64,000 nucleotides of DNA from Corynebacterium kalidii (GTDB lineage: Bacteria > Actinomycetota > Actinomycetes > Mycobacteriales > Mycobacteriaceae), in assembly GCF_022869005.1 (NCBI RefSeq), contig NZ_JALIEA010000016.1, forward strand, positions 106,054-170,053, read 5' to 3'. Below, one piece after another: positions 1-8,707 of this stretch (position 1 is its first letter; every line of letters starts with the position of its first letter). The notes under the pieces are model-generated. The model was given only the letters and a program-made list of their open reading frames with translations, was not told the DNA's origin and made no database searches. The position numbers and the translations under genes are program-made.

Positions 1-71
1 GCTGCACGGCGACAGACTTATCTCGGCGGCCTCCCCGGCGGAGTCCCCGGAGCAGGACCCGGCCCGCGCCG

Positions 72-290
72 TCAGCCGGCCGTGTCGTCCCCGGGAGAGG
101 ACTGTTTCGGCGGCCGTCCACGTCGCGGCAGGCTCCCGGTGCTCTTCGGTAGCCGTCCTGCCTGGCGCAGTTGGTCACGCAGCATGACCTCGATCTGGGC
201 GTTGACGCTGCGCAGGTCGTCATGGGCCCAGCGGGCGATCGCGTCGTAGACCGCCGGGTCGATGCGAAGTGGAACGTTCTTACGCGCCAT
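72..290 (-). CDS. Ribbon-helix-helix (Arc-like) small DNA-binding protein
   Basis: A 72-residue protein. Its N-terminal half ([20 protein letters not shown]) has the pattern of an Arc/CopG ribbon-helix-helix domain: a beta strand with alternating residues, then two helices. The tail is basic and proline-rich (RRGRPPK, AT-hook-like). The ATG at 290 lies inside the 3' end of the SPFH gene (11-bp overlap, ATG before its TAA), so translation is probably coupled. A GTG at 299 is an alternative start. It may act as a local regulator or accompany the SPFH protein; no toxin partner is visible. The fold is fairly sure, the role unknown. Confidence 0.7.
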   Translation of the reverse strand: MARKNVPLRIDPAVYDAIARWAHDDLRSVNAQIEVMLRDQLRQAGRLPKSTGSLPRRGRPPKQSSPGDDTAG

Positions 291-1275
291 GGAGACCACC
301 GGTGTTGATCACCGGTTGGGTCGAGGAGTCGGAGCACAGGACCACGAGCAGGTTGGAGACCATCGAGGCCCGGCGTTCCGGGTCGAGGTCGACGATGTCA
401 CGCTCCTCGAGCTGGTCGAGGGCGGTCTGGACCATCGACACCGCGCCGTCGACGATCTGCTCACGGGCGTCGACCACGGCCTGTGCCTGCTGGCGCTGCA
501 GCATCGCACCGGCGATCTCGGGGGCGTAGGACAGCGCGGAGATCCTCGCCTCGACGATCTCGAGGCCGGCGACGGCGACGCGCGCGGCGACCTCGTCGGC
601 GAGCTCCTGCGAGACCACGTCGGTGGAGCCGGCCAGGCTGGTCGCGGCGGCACCGGTGGTGCCGTCGGCGTTGATGCGTCCCGGCACGGAGTCGTAGGGG
701 TGGGTGGTGGCGACGTGGCGCAGCGCGGACTCGGACTGCGAGTGGATGAACTCCTCGACGTCCTCGACGGAGAAGGTGGCCTTGGCGGTGTCGGACACCT
801 GCCAGACGACGATCGCGCCGATCTTCACCGGGTTGCCGTTGAGGTCGTTGACCTTGATCTCGTTGGTCTCGAAGTTGCGGACCCGGACGCTGACCTTCCG
901 GCTGGTGGCCAGCGGCGGGACGAGGGTGAGCCCGGTGGTGCGGTTGGTGCCCAGGTAGCGCCCGAAGAACTGGACGACCTGGGTGTGCCCCGGGTTGATG
1001 ACCCGCAGCATCGCCAGGACCACCACGGACAGGAGGATCACGACGACCCCCACGCCGATGAGCGTCCCCCCGGTCCCGGCGGCGAGCTTCTCCGTCCCCA
1101 TGCCGACCGAGGACCAGACGATGAGGGCGACGGCGGCGAGGAAGGCGACGATCCCGCCGAGGAGGGCGAACACCGCGAGCCCGGTGGATCCCGACCACGC
1201 GCGGTGTTCGCTGATGTTGACGTTGGTGCCGTCGTGGCCGACGGGTGTCCCGGCGACGGCGGTCTCGGTTGCCAT
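280..1275 (-). CDS. SPFH/band-7 domain membrane protein
   Basis: A 331-residue protein with two hydrophobic segments near the N-terminus (roughly residues 27-50 and 65-85). A band-7/SPFH domain follows ([18 protein letters not shown], then [20 protein letters not shown]), and then a helical region ending with [24 protein letters not shown] proteins scaffold membrane microdomains; the specific role here is unknown. An upstream in-frame ATG at 1317 lies inside the operator palindrome, so I prefer the ATG at 1275, which follows a GGAGAGG ribosome site. Transcription starts from a near-consensus promoter inside a 15-bp inverted repeat. The ribbon-helix-helix gene overlaps its end. Confidence 0.85.
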   Translation of the reverse strand: MATETAVAGTPVGHDGTNVNISEHRAWSGSTGLAVFALLGGIVAFLAAVALIVWSSVGMGTEKLAAGTGGTLIGVGVVVILLSVVVLAMLRVINPGHTQVVQFFGRYLGTNRTTGLTLVPPLATSRKVSVRVRNFETNEIKVNDLNGNPVKIGAIVVWQVSDTAKATFSVEDVEEFIHSQSESALRHVATTHPYDSVPGRINADGTTGAAATSLAGSTDVVSQELADEVAARVAVAGLEIVEARISALSYAPEIAGAMLQRQQAQAVVDAREQIVDGAVSMVQTALDQLEERDIVDLDPERRASMVSNLLVVLCSDSSTQPVINTGGLHGA

Positions 1276-1304
1276 GGTGTCCTCTCCGTTCCCGGCGTCT
1301 CCGG

Positions 1305-1349
1305 AAACTGATATCACTTAACAGTAAAGTGATATCAGTTTGATGTCAA
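1305..1349 (-). promoter_or_regulatory. Consensus promoter embedded in a perfect 15-bp inverted repeat
   Basis: On the minus strand, TTGACA (1349-1344) and TACTGT (1326-1321) are separated by exactly 17 bp, upstream of the SPFH gene. The -10 fills the gap between two perfect 15-bp inverted arms (1305-1319 and 1327-1341). Each arm contains the self-palindrome TGATATCA (1309-1316 and 1330-1337), with centres 21 bp apart, which is two helical turns. This is the layout of an operator for a dimeric or tetrameric repressor occluding the -10. The regulator is not identified. Confidence 0.75.
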
Positions 1350-1426
1350 CGGTGGGCCGTCCCCGCGGGTCGGCCGGTCAGGCTCGGGGCAGGTCCGTGC
1401 GCGGCCATGCAGTAGGCTGGGGCACC

Positions 1427-3058
1427 GTGACTGACGCGAAGAACTCCCCCCAGAATGCATCTCAGGTCCCCCCGGAGGTTGACGGCGGTGACCTCCCCGA
1501 GCAGGTGAAGGTGCGCCGCGGCAAGCGTGACCGTCTCCTCGCCGAGGGCCGGGACCCGTACCCGGCGGAGGTCCCCCGCACCCATGCACTCAAGGAGATC
1601 GTCGCGTCCTACGCGGTACTGCCGAAGGACGAGGACGAGGCCGCCGCGGTGGAGCGCGCCGGGGGCGTCACCTACCTGGAACCGGGCGAGGAGACCACGG
1701 AGCCCGTCGGCATCGCCGGCCGCGTGATCTTCGTGCGCAACACCGGCAAGCTGGCGTTCGCCCGCATCCAGGACGGCGACGGCACCCAGCTGCAGGCGAT
1801 GCTGTCGCTCGCCGAGGTGGGGGAGGACGCGCTGGCGTCCTGGAAGTCTGACGTGGACCTCGGCGACTTCGTCTACGTCCACGGCCGTGTCGTGGCCTCG
1901 AAGCGTGGCGAGCTCTCCGTGATGGCGGACTCCTGGTCGATGGCCTCGAAGTCGCTGCGTCCGCTACCGGTCGCGCACAAGGAGCTCAGCGAGGACACCC
2001 GCATCCGGCACCGCTACACCGACCTGATCATGCGTGAGCAGGCGCGGACCAACGCGGTGACCAGGATCAAGGTCATGCGCGCCCTGCGCCACGCCCTGGA
2101 GCGGCGGGACTTCCTGGAGGTCGAGACCCCGATGCTGCAGACCCTCCACGGTGGTGCCGCGGCACGTCCGTTCGAGACGCACTCCAACGCCCTGGATATC
2201 GACCTCTACCTGCGCATCGCTCCGGAGCTGTACCTCAAGCGCTGCGTGGTCGGCGGCATCGACCGGGTCTTCGAGGTCAACCGCAACTTCCGCAACGAGG
2301 GCGTGGACTCCTCGCACTCGCCGGAGTTCGCGATGCTGGAGACCTACCAGGCCTACGGCACCTACGACACCGGTGCGACGATGATCCGCGAGGTCATCCA
2401 GGAGATCGCCGAGGAGGTGTTCGGTTCCACCACGGTCACCCTGGTGGACGGTACCGAGTACGACTTCGGCGGTGAGTGGCGGACCATGGAGATGTACCCC
2501 TCCCTGAACGAGGCGCTGCACCGCAAGTTCCCCGACCAGGACGTGGTGGACGAGGTCACCGTGGACACCTCGGTCGAGGACCTCAAGGCGCTGGCCGCCG
2601 TGGTCGGGCTGCCGGTCCCGGAGAAGGGTGGCTGGGGCCACGGCAAGCTCGTCGAGGAGATCTGGGAGGTGCTGTGCGAGGACCAGCTGTACGGCCCGGT
2701 CTTCGTCCGGGACTTCCCGGTCGAGACCTCGCCGTTGACCCGTCAGCACCGCAGCAAGCGGGGTGTGACGGAGAAGTGGGACCTCTACGTCCGCGGGTTC
2801 GAGCTGGCCACCGGGTACTCCGAGCTGGTGGACCCGGTCGTCCAGCGTGAACGCTTCGAGGACCAGGCGCGCCTGGCCGCCGGCGGCGACGACGAGGCGA
2901 TGGTGCTGGACGAGGACTTCCTGGCGGCGATGGAGCAGGGCATGCCCCCGACGTCCGGCAACGGCATGGGGATCGACCGGCTGCTGATGGCACTGACCGG
3001 ACTGGGGATCCGGGAGACGGTGCTGTTCCCGATGGTGAAGCCGGAACGCGACAGCTGA
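1427..3058 (+). CDS. lysS: Lysyl-tRNA synthetase (class II)
   Basis: A 543-residue enzyme that charges tRNA-Lys. It has an N-terminal OB-fold anticodon-binding domain (about residues 90-180), then the class II core: [11 protein letters not shown] (about 192), motif 2 [18 protein letters not shown] (about 287) and motif 3 [15 protein letters not shown] (about 510). The GTG at 1427 is preferred over the ATG at 1340, because TAGGCT at 1413-1418 ends eight bases before it (leaderless pattern). The ATG at 1340 also lies in the SPFH operator region. Length agrees with corynebacterial LysS. lysS lies near clpC in C. glutamicum and M. tuberculosis too. Confidence 0.95.
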   Translation: MTDAKNSPQNASQVPPEVDGGDLPEQVKVRRGKRDRLLAEGRDPYPAEVPRTHALKEIVASYAVLPKDEDEAAAVERAGGVTYLEPGEETTEPVGIAGRVIFVRNTGKLAFARIQDGDGTQLQAMLSLAEVGEDALASWKSDVDLGDFVYVHGRVVASKRGELSVMADSWSMASKSLRPLPVAHKELSEDTRIRHRYTDLIMREQARTNAVTRIKVMRALRHALERRDFLEVETPMLQTLHGGAAARPFETHSNALDIDLYLRIAPELYLKRCVVGGIDRVFEVNRNFRNEGVDSSHSPEFAMLETYQAYGTYDTGATMIREVIQEIAEEVFGSTTVTLVDGTEYDFGGEWRTMEMYPSLNEALHRKFPDQDVVDEVTVDTSVEDLKALAAVVGLPVPEKGGWGHGKLVEEIWEVLCEDQLYGPVFVRDFPVETSPLTRQHRSKRGVTEKWDLYVRGFELATGYSELVDPVVQRERFEDQARLAAGGDDEAMVLDEDFLAAMEQGMPPTSGNGMGIDRLLMALTGLGIRETVLFPMVKPERDS

Positions 3059-3108
3059 GCCGGCGGCGGGGACTGTAGGGGTCACTACGGGGGTGGGGTC
3101 CGGGGGTG

Positions 3109-3133
3109 CAGGGCAGGCGTTTCACCTGCCCTG
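3109..3133 (+). terminator. Probable rho-independent terminator of lysS
   Basis: A 9-bp perfect stem CAGGGCAGG/CCTGCCCTG (3109-3117 and 3125-3133) with a 7-nt loop, followed by a weakly T-rich stretch (ATCTAATTGTTT). It lies 50 bases after the lysS stop. Confidence 0.6.
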
Positions 3134-3184
3134 ATCTAATTGTTTCCCCGGGTGACTGTGTGACGGTCGTCGAATTCCGTCATT

Positions 3185-3200
3185 TGTGACGCGGATCATG
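3185..3200. promoter_or_regulatory. Possible GlxR (CRP-type) site upstream of the fadE pair
   Basis: TGTGACGCGGATCATG keeps the left half TGTGA of the corynebacterial GlxR consensus TGTGA-N6-TCACA and three of five bases on the right. It lies about 120 bp before the acyl-CoA dehydrogenase start, just upstream of the -10-like TATGAT (3210-3215). The match is imperfect and the site is tentative. Confidence 0.3.
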
Positions 3201-3319
3201 GTTCGTGGTTATGATGTAATCATTATCTGTCCGACCCAACTCCATGACTGTCAATGACTGTCCGTCCGCCGGTGACCACCGGGGCGACAACGAGTACAGC
3301 GAAAGGTAGCTGCCTCATC

Positions 3320-4729
3320 ATGAGTGACCGAAGCAAGCGGAACGACTCCACGCCGGGCCTCAACACCATCAAGCGTGATGCCATCGGCACCGCGATGCGT
3401 GTCCTGACCCGCTTCACCGGATCCGACCTGGCCGTCAAGTACGGGCTGAACGAGAAGGTCGACCGTGTGGCCTACGAGTCCACCAAGGGCGGGATGCGCA
3501 CCCTCGGTGCCATCAACCGCCAGTTCAAGAAGTCCAAGGGCTCCGGGAAGCCGGTGCGCCTGGAGGCCCAGGGCGGCGAGGGCGACGCCACCACCGAGCC
3601 GAAGAAGCCGGCGAAGGCGCTCTTCGACCTGACCCCCACCGAGGACCAGGAGATGCTCGCCTCCGCCGTCCGCGAGTTCGCCGAGGAGCAGCTCCGTCCC
3701 GGTGCCCACGACGCCGACGAAGCCGCCGAGACCCCCAAGGAGGTCCTGGACAACGCCGCTGAGCTGGGTATCTCCCTGGTCAGCCTGCCGGAGGAGTACG
3801 AGGGCCTGGCCTCCGAGTCCGCCTCCACCACCTCCGCCCTCGTCGCCGAGGCCCTCGCCTTCGGTGACATGGGCCAGGCCGTCGCGATCCTGGCTCCCGC
3901 CGGTGTCGCCACGACCCTCACCAACTACGGCGACGACGCGCAGCAGAAGACCTACCTGCCGGAGTTCGCCGGCGAGTCGGTGCCCCAGGCCGCCGTGATC
4001 GTCAACGAGTCCCGTGCCCTGTTCGACCCCTTCGTCCTGCAGACCACCGCCAAGCGCGAGGGCAACGACATCGTCATCAACGGTGTGAAGACCCTGGTTC
4101 CCAACGCCGGTTCCGCGGAGCTCTTCGTCGTCGCCGTCGACCTCGACGGGGTGAACACCTTCGCCATCGTGGAGTCCTCCACCGAGGGTGTCGTCGTCGA
4201 GGCCGACCCGTCGATGGGTATCCGCGCCGCCGGCCTGGGCCGCGTCCTGCTCAAGGACGTCAAGGTGCCGGCCGCCAACCTGCTGGGCGGTGCCGACCTG
4301 GACACCGAGACCCGCACCGAGAACTACGCCGAGATCATCCGCCGTGCCCGTCTGGGGTGGGCCGCCCTGGCCGTCGGCACCTCCGAGGCCGTGCTCGAGT
4401 ACGTCAAGCCCTACGTCAAGGAGCGCGAGGCGTTCGGCGAGCCCATCGCCCACCGGCAGTCCGTCGCCTTCATGGTCGCCAACATCCGCATCGAGCTCGA
4501 CGGCATGCGCATGATCATGCTGCGCGGTGTCTCCCGTATCGACCAGGGCCTGTCCTTCAACCGTGAGGCGGGGCTCGCGCACCGTTTCGCCGCCGACCGT
4601 GGCATGCAGATCGGTCTCGACGGTGTCCAGCTGCTCGGCGGGCACGGCTACACCAAGGAGCACCCGGTGGAGAAGTGGTACCGCGACCTGCGTGCCATCG
4701 GTGTCGCCGAAGGCGTCGTGGTCCTGTAA
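3320..4729 (+). CDS. Acyl-CoA dehydrogenase, FadE24-like subunit
   Basis: A 469-residue flavoprotein of the acyl-CoA dehydrogenase family, predicted to act on a fatty-acyl-CoA. An N-terminal extension (VLTRFTGSDLAVKYGLNEKV) precedes the catalytic domains, as I recall for mycobacterial FadE24 (Rv3139). The C-terminal helical domain carries QIGLDGVQLLGGHGYTKEHP. The usual catalytic-Glu region (EGT-Q-Q in most family members) reads GVAEGVVVL and ends there, so the C-terminus is shortened. Start: ATG at 3320 with GAAAGG upstream; an ATG at 3254 is less likely. A FadE23-like gene follows after 34 bp, so the two probably form a heteromeric enzyme. Confidence 0.82.
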   Translation: MSDRSKRNDSTPGLNTIKRDAIGTAMRVLTRFTGSDLAVKYGLNEKVDRVAYESTKGGMRTLGAINRQFKKSKGSGKPVRLEAQGGEGDATTEPKKPAKALFDLTPTEDQEMLASAVREFAEEQLRPGAHDADEAAETPKEVLDNAAELGISLVSLPEEYEGLASESASTTSALVAEALAFGDMGQAVAILAPAGVATTLTNYGDDAQQKTYLPEFAGESVPQAAVIVNESRALFDPFVLQTTAKREGNDIVINGVKTLVPNAGSAELFVVAVDLDGVNTFAIVESSTEGVVVEADPSMGIRAAGLGRVLLKDVKVPAANLLGGADLDTETRTENYAEIIRRARLGWAALAVGTSEAVLEYVKPYVKEREAFGEPIAHRQSVAFMVANIRIELDGMRMIMLRGVSRIDQGLSFNREAGLAHRFAADRGMQIGLDGVQLLGGHGYTKEHPVEKWYRDLRAIGVAEGVVVL

Positions 4730-4763
4730 GTCCCGTCAGTAACAACATCGAAGGAGCACTGAA

Positions 4764-5972
4764 ATGATCAACCTCGAACTCCCGAAGAAGCTGCGCGGGA
4801 CCATCAACCAGGCACACCAGGCCGCCGCAGAGATCTTCCGCCCGATCGCCCGCAAGTACGACCTCGCCGAGCACGAGCGTCCCATAGAACTCGACACGAT
4901 GTCCTCGCTGGTCGAAGGCATGAGTGACGGCGGCGGAAACGTCGGCGGAGCATCCGGCGGCCGCGCCGACAGCAAGAAGAAGTCCGAGGGCGTCCGCAAC
5001 GGCGGTAACATGACCTCCCTGCTCAACGTCATCGAGACCTGCTGGGGCGATGTCGGACTGACGCTCTCCATCCCCTACCAGGGCCTCGGGAACTCCGCGA
5101 TCGCCGCGGTCGCCACCGACGAGCAGCTCGAGCGCTTCGGCAAGGTCTGGGCCGCCATGGCGATCACCGAGCCGCAGTTCGGTTCCGACTCCGCCGCCGT
5201 CGCCACCACGGCCCGGTTGGACGGTGACGAGTACGTCCTCAACGGCGAGAAGATCTTCGTGACCGCCGGTGACCGGTGCACCCACGTCGTCGTCTGGGCC
5301 TCGGTCGACAAGTCCGCCGGTCGCGCGGCCATCAAGTCCTTCGTCGTCCCGCGCGATACCCCGGGCTTCGAGCTGGCCCGTCTGGAGCACAAGCTCGGCA
5401 TCCGCGCCTCCGACACCGCCCACTTCATCCTGGACAACGTGCGCGTCCCGAAGGAGAACCTGCTGGGTTCCCCCGAGGTCGACACGAAGAAGGGCTTCGG
5501 CGGCGTCATGGCGACGTTCGACAACACCCGTCCGCTGGTCGCCGGCATGGCCGTCGGTGTCGCCCGCGCCTCCCTCGAGAAGCTGCGGACGATCCTCACG
5601 AAGGCCGGCCTGGAGATCGACTACGACGCCCCGAGCTGGAACCAGCCCGCGGCCGTGGCCGAGTACATCCGCCTCGAGGCGGACTGGGAGGCCGCGTACC
5701 TGATGACGCTGCGCGCCGCCTGGATGGCCGACAACAAGCAGCCGAACAACAAGGAAGCCTCCGAGTGCAAGGCGAAGGCCGGCCGTATGGCCACCGAGCT
5801 GACCCTGCGCGCCGTCGAACTCGCCGGCACCTACGGCTACTCCGAGCGCTCCCTGCTCGAGAAGTGGTCGCGCGACTCGAAGATCCTGGACATCTTCGAG
5901 GGCACCCAGCAGATCCAGCAGCTGGTCGTCGCCCGCCGTGAGCTGGAGCTGTCCTCCGCACAGCTGAAGTAG
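4764..5972 (+). CDS. Acyl-CoA dehydrogenase, FadE23-like subunit
   Basis: A 402-residue acyl-CoA dehydrogenase. The opening MINLELPKKL and IARKYDLAEHE resembles mycobacterial FadE23 (Rv3140), which lies beside fadE24. The middle domain has MAITEPQFGSDSAAVATTA, and the C-terminal signature DIFEGTQQIQQLVVARREL supplies the catalytic Glu in EGT. A glycine- and lysine-rich insert near residues 52-76 is unusual. The ribosome site AAGGAG sits 11 bases before the ATG. Co-transcription with the upstream dehydrogenase is likely. The physiological substrate cannot be read from sequence. Confidence 0.85.
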   Translation: MINLELPKKLRGTINQAHQAAAEIFRPIARKYDLAEHERPIELDTMSSLVEGMSDGGGNVGGASGGRADSKKKSEGVRNGGNMTSLLNVIETCWGDVGLTLSIPYQGLGNSAIAAVATDEQLERFGKVWAAMAITEPQFGSDSAAVATTARLDGDEYVLNGEKIFVTAGDRCTHVVVWASVDKSAGRAAIKSFVVPRDTPGFELARLEHKLGIRASDTAHFILDNVRVPKENLLGSPEVDTKKGFGGVMATFDNTRPLVAGMAVGVARASLEKLRTILTKAGLEIDYDAPSWNQPAAVAEYIRLEADWEAAYLMTLRAAWMADNKQPNNKEASECKAKAGRMATELTLRAVELAGTYGYSERSLLEKWSRDSKILDIFEGTQQIQQLVVARRELELSSAQLK

Positions 5973-5989
5973 CAGGTCACGCCGTTATC

Positions 5990-6020
5990 GCGGCCGTCGG
6001 TCACCATGACCGGCGGCCGC
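5990..6020 (+). terminator. Terminator after the fadE pair
   Basis: A 14-bp stem with one G-T mismatch (5990-6003 and 6007-6020), a 3-nt loop and a short TTTCGTCGTC tail, 18 bases after the dehydrogenase stop. Confidence 0.65.
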
Positions 6021-6243
6021 TTTCGTCGTCGCTGCCGCCGTTCCATCCTGCCTGCATCCCGCTTCCATCCCTTATGCGTCCCCCCGTGGGAGGGGGCGAC
6101 GCCATTACATGGAAACTATTTTCGTTAGGATTGGCCGGGCGCTTCCAGTCTCATGGTTGCGCTCTGTGGAACGTCCCCGGCGTCGGCCGACACTTACGCC
6201 GGGGACCGTGCGGTGACGCCGCCTGTCGTCGTCACCGCGGTGA
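6021..6243. other. Intergenic stretch without a supported gene
   Basis: Between the fadE terminator and the next gene. I see no credible ORF. It contains a perfect 9-bp hairpin GCGGTGACG/CGTCACCGC (6210-6218 and 6230-6238) and a locally AT-richer patch (about 6105-6135). A small RNA is conceivable but unsupported. Confidence 0.4.
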
Positions 6244-6272
6244 CCCCCGTCGCACTGGCGTGAGGACGGGGG
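6244..6272 (-). terminator. Terminator of the small membrane protein gene
   Basis: Perfect 8-bp stem CCCCCGTC/GACGGGGG (6244-6251 and 6265-6272), directly after the stop of the minus-strand gene at 6277. There is no good T-run. Confidence 0.45.
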
Positions 6273-6276
6273 CTCA

Positions 6277-6444
6277 TCACATCCGGAGCACCAGCGAGAG
6301 AATGAACAGCGCGGTGAACACGCCTCCCGGGACGGCGAGGAGGACGAGCACGACGCCGCCGATGACGAGCAGCGCGCGGGGAGGCGACTTCCGGTCGTCG
6401 GGGCTGTCTGGGGTGCCTGGGTTGCCTGGACTATCTGGGGCCAT
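6277..6444 (-). CDS. Small single-span membrane protein
   Basis: A 55-residue protein: a proline/serine-rich N-terminus (MAPDSPGNPGTPDSPDDRK) and one long hydrophobic segment (ALLVIGGVVLVLLAVPGGVF and onward) ending in VLRM. The ATG at 6444 follows the ribosome site CCGGAGGTCACG. A longer in-frame reading to 6537 runs into the upstream terminator and is unlikely. The function is unknown; it probably sits in the cytoplasmic membrane with a short cytosolic head. Confidence 0.65.
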   Translation of the reverse strand: MAPDSPGNPGTPDSPDDRKSPPRALLVIGGVVLVLLAVPGGVFTALFILSLVLRM

Positions 6445-6537
6445 CGTGACCTCCGGCGGGGAGAGGTGGATTTGTGGTGTTGTCCACGGAGAATACCCCG
6501 CTGCAGGGCAGATGGGCCGCGACCCGGCACACGACAT

Positions 6538-6574
6538 GACAGCGGCCCGCAGACGGGGTCTGCGGGCCGCTGTC
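6538..6574 (-). terminator. Strong hairpin terminator after the acyl-CoA synthetase gene
   Basis: A perfect 17-bp stem with a 3-nt GGG loop (6538-6554 and 6558-6574), 31 bases past the stop of the minus-strand synthetase gene. It has no clear T-tract, but the stem is long and G+C-rich, as in many actinobacterial terminators. Confidence 0.7.
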
Positions 6575-6604
6575 GGGACGCGGAGGGGGTGGGGCGGCGC
6601 GGCT

Positions 6605-8371
6605 TTACGCGGCGTCGTCCTCCATCCCGTTGTTCACGGAGGGGAGCTCCCGGGGGACGATCTTGCCCACCGCGTTGCGGGGCAGGACGTCCATGAAGAC
6701 GAAGTAGCGGGGGACGTTGTGGCGCGCGAGCTTCGCCTTGACGGCGGCCTTCGCACGTTCCTCGAAGCCTTCGCGGTTCTTCTCCTCGTCGGTGAGCACG
6801 ACGTAGGCGGCGAGGGCCTGGCCGAAGTCGGGGTCGGCGACACCGTGGACGGCGACCTCGTAGACCTCGGGCATGTCCGAGATGACGTCCTCCGCCTCCT
6901 GCGGGTACACGTTCTCGCCGCCGGAGACGATCATGTCGTCGCTGCGTCCGGCCAGGTAGAACAGGCCGTCCTCGTAGTAGCCGAGATCGCCGGTGGAGAC
7001 CAGGCCGTCGATGTTCTCCTTGTCCACACCCGGGCGGGTGTAGCCCTCGAACAGCAGGTCGTTACCCACGAAGACGCGGCCGACGACACCTTCCGGGACG
7101 TCGTTGCCGTCGTCGTCGACAATCTTCAGCACGGTCGCCATCGGCGGCTTGCCCGCGGTGGTCGGGTGCTCCTCGAGCTCGTGGGGCTGGGCGATCGAGG
7201 CCCAGCTGATCTCGGTGGAGCCGTAGAGGTTGTAGAGCACCTTCCCGAACTTCTCGTGCGTGTCCCTGATGACCCGCGGCGGGAGTGCCTCGCCGCAGGC
7301 CACGATGGACTTGACCCCGGGGCTGAAGTTCTCCGGCACGGCCTCGAGGAGGCGGCGCAGCTGCGTGGGGACGATGGCGATGTTCGCCGGACGGTTCGCC
7401 TCGATGAGCTTGACGGCCGCACGGGGGGAGAACTTGCGCTGCAGGATGAACGTCGCGCGTAGTGCCAGCCCCAGCTGGATCTGGCAGAACCCCCAGAGGT
7501 GGAACATCGGCGCAGGCACGTAGTAGCCGCGGTGGTGCTTCAGCGGGATCCTGGACATGATCGAGGACGCCGGGAGGTACGTCTTCGGCTCCGGACGCCG
7601 CGCGCCCTTCGGGGTGCCGGTCGTGCCCGAGGTCAGGATGATCGTGCGGCCGCGGCGGGGACGTGCCGGGATCTTCGACTCGGCCGGGCCCGTGCGCAGG
7701 ACCTCGGTCAGCGTCGGCCAGTCGGGGTTCCTGGTGGCGTGGTCCTCGTTCTTCTGGGCGTCGGCGACGTTGCTGGCGTACTCGATGTCCGCCGCCTGCG
7801 CCTCGCGCTCCTCGGGGGTGAGGGGTGCGGCGGCGGTGTCCTGGTTCTCCTCCCAGTTGACGACCACCGGGCAGTCGTCGAAGCCCTTGGGGAGCAGCGG
7901 GATGAACTCCTCGTCGATGAAGAGCAGGTCGATCTTCTGCTCCTTCATCACGGCGCGGGTCTGCTCCGCGGACGCACCGGTGTTGAACAGCACGATGTCG
8001 GTGCCGAGACGTCCGTGGGCGCACAGGGTCATGATGAAACCGCGGTGGTTGCGGCTGAGCATCCCGATCTTGTCGCGCTCCCGGACCCCGGTGCGGTACA
8101 GGGCCTCGGCCAGTTTGTTCGTCTGGTCGTGGAGTTCGCCGTAGGTGATGGACCCGGCGTCGTCGAGGATCGCGGTGTGGTAGGGGTCCTGTGCCGCGCC
8201 GATCGCGAGCAGGCCGGCGGGCGTGAACGACCACTGGACGATGGCCTTCAGGGCCTTGCCCATGGCCACGGGGCTCATCGCTCCGAAGACGCCGGACTTG
8301 ACCAGCGGGATCGCTCCTTCGGCGAGCTGCGGAAGTTGTTTCAGCGTGACTGCGGGTTCGGATCCGCTCAT
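6605..8371 (-). CDS. Long-chain acyl-CoA synthetase (AMP-forming)
   Basis: A 588-residue ANL-superfamily ligase that activates fatty acids to acyl-CoA via acyl-AMP. The P-loop signature TIILTSGTTGTPKGAR is near residue 240. The adenylate motifs YNLYGSTEISWASI and STGDLGYYEDGLFYLAGRSDD follow, and the C-terminal lysine motif is PRNAVGKIVPREL. The ATG at 8371 follows AAGGAGA; upstream in-frame ATGs lie in non-coding DNA. It resembles mycobacterial FadD proteins (FadD2/FadD12 type). It may feed the nearby fadE pair, which is also predicted to act on acyl-CoA. Confidence 0.9.
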   Translation of the reverse strand: MSGSEPAVTLKQLPQLAEGAIPLVKSGVFGAMSPVAMGKALKAIVQWSFTPAGLLAIGAAQDPYHTAILDDAGSITYGELHDQTNKLAEALYRTGVRERDKIGMLSRNHRGFIMTLCAHGRLGTDIVLFNTGASAEQTRAVMKEQKIDLLFIDEEFIPLLPKGFDDCPVVVNWEENQDTAAAPLTPEEREAQAADIEYASNVADAQKNEDHATRNPDWPTLTEVLRTGPAESKIPARPRRGRTIILTSGTTGTPKGARRPEPKTYLPASSIMSRIPLKHHRGYYVPAPMFHLWGFCQIQLGLALRATFILQRKFSPRAAVKLIEANRPANIAIVPTQLRRLLEAVPENFSPGVKSIVACGEALPPRVIRDTHEKFGKVLYNLYGSTEISWASIAQPHELEEHPTTAGKPPMATVLKIVDDDGNDVPEGVVGRVFVGNDLLFEGYTRPGVDKENIDGLVSTGDLGYYEDGLFYLAGRSDDMIVSGGENVYPQEAEDVISDMPEVYEVAVHGVADPDFGQALAAYVVLTDEEKNREGFEERAKAAVKAKLARHNVPRYFVFMDVLPRNAVGKIVPRELPSVNNGMEDDAA

Positions 8372-8707
8372 GGTTCTCCTTCGTGTTCGGCGAGGCTGCG
8401 ACAGTGATGTGACAGACCATGCAGGGGGCTGGCTCGTGTAAGACAGGTTACAGATAAAAATGGTTCGTTTCGCCGGAATAGCCGGATGGGGTCGGGACGG
8501 TCCGGGAAACGCCTGTTCGCTGACGGCGTACAAGGCCGCGGATGTCCGCGAAAATGGTCGATGACCTGCATGTATAAGGGGTCGTGGGGGTGGTGTCGCC
8601 CGGGGAACAAGTTCAGGAGGGTCACCGTTGTACAAAGTGACTCAACGTGGCGACGCCGAATCACTAAGGTGGTCCCCACATCCGGACCTTGAAGCGAGGG
8701 AGAGCAA
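8372..8707. other. Divergent regulatory region between the synthetase gene and clpC
   Basis: 336 bp without a gene. It holds the ribosome site and promoter of the minus-strand synthetase gene, a ClgR box (8514-8531) and a candidate clpC promoter. The -10 TAAGGT is at 8665-8670, 17 bp after the weak -35-like TCAACG at 8642-8647. A GAGGGAGAG ribosome site precedes clpC. Confidence 0.55.
8514..8531 (+). promoter_or_regulatory. ClgR box upstream of clpC
   Basis: TGTTCGCTGACGGCGTAC matches every constrained position of the ClgR consensus WNNWCGCYNANRGCGWWS described for C. glutamicum, where ClgR activates clpC and clpP1P2. It lies about 177 bp upstream of the clpC start. Confidence 0.8.

Noticed and set aside
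262..1311. Plus-strand 349-residue ORF opposite the SPFH gene
   Set aside because: Asp/Gly/Arg-rich product with no motif, opposite a gene with clear SPFH domain and promoter; a GC-rich antisense shadow.
3251..4663. Minus-strand 470-residue ORF opposite the acyl-CoA dehydrogenase
   Set aside because: Repetitive Gly/Asp/Val product and no ribosome site; shadow of a well-supported enzyme.
8474..8517. Possible SigH-type promoter (GGAATA ... GTT) before clpC
   Set aside because: The spacing between GGAATA and the nearest GTT is about 35 bp, much longer than the 16-20 bp required.
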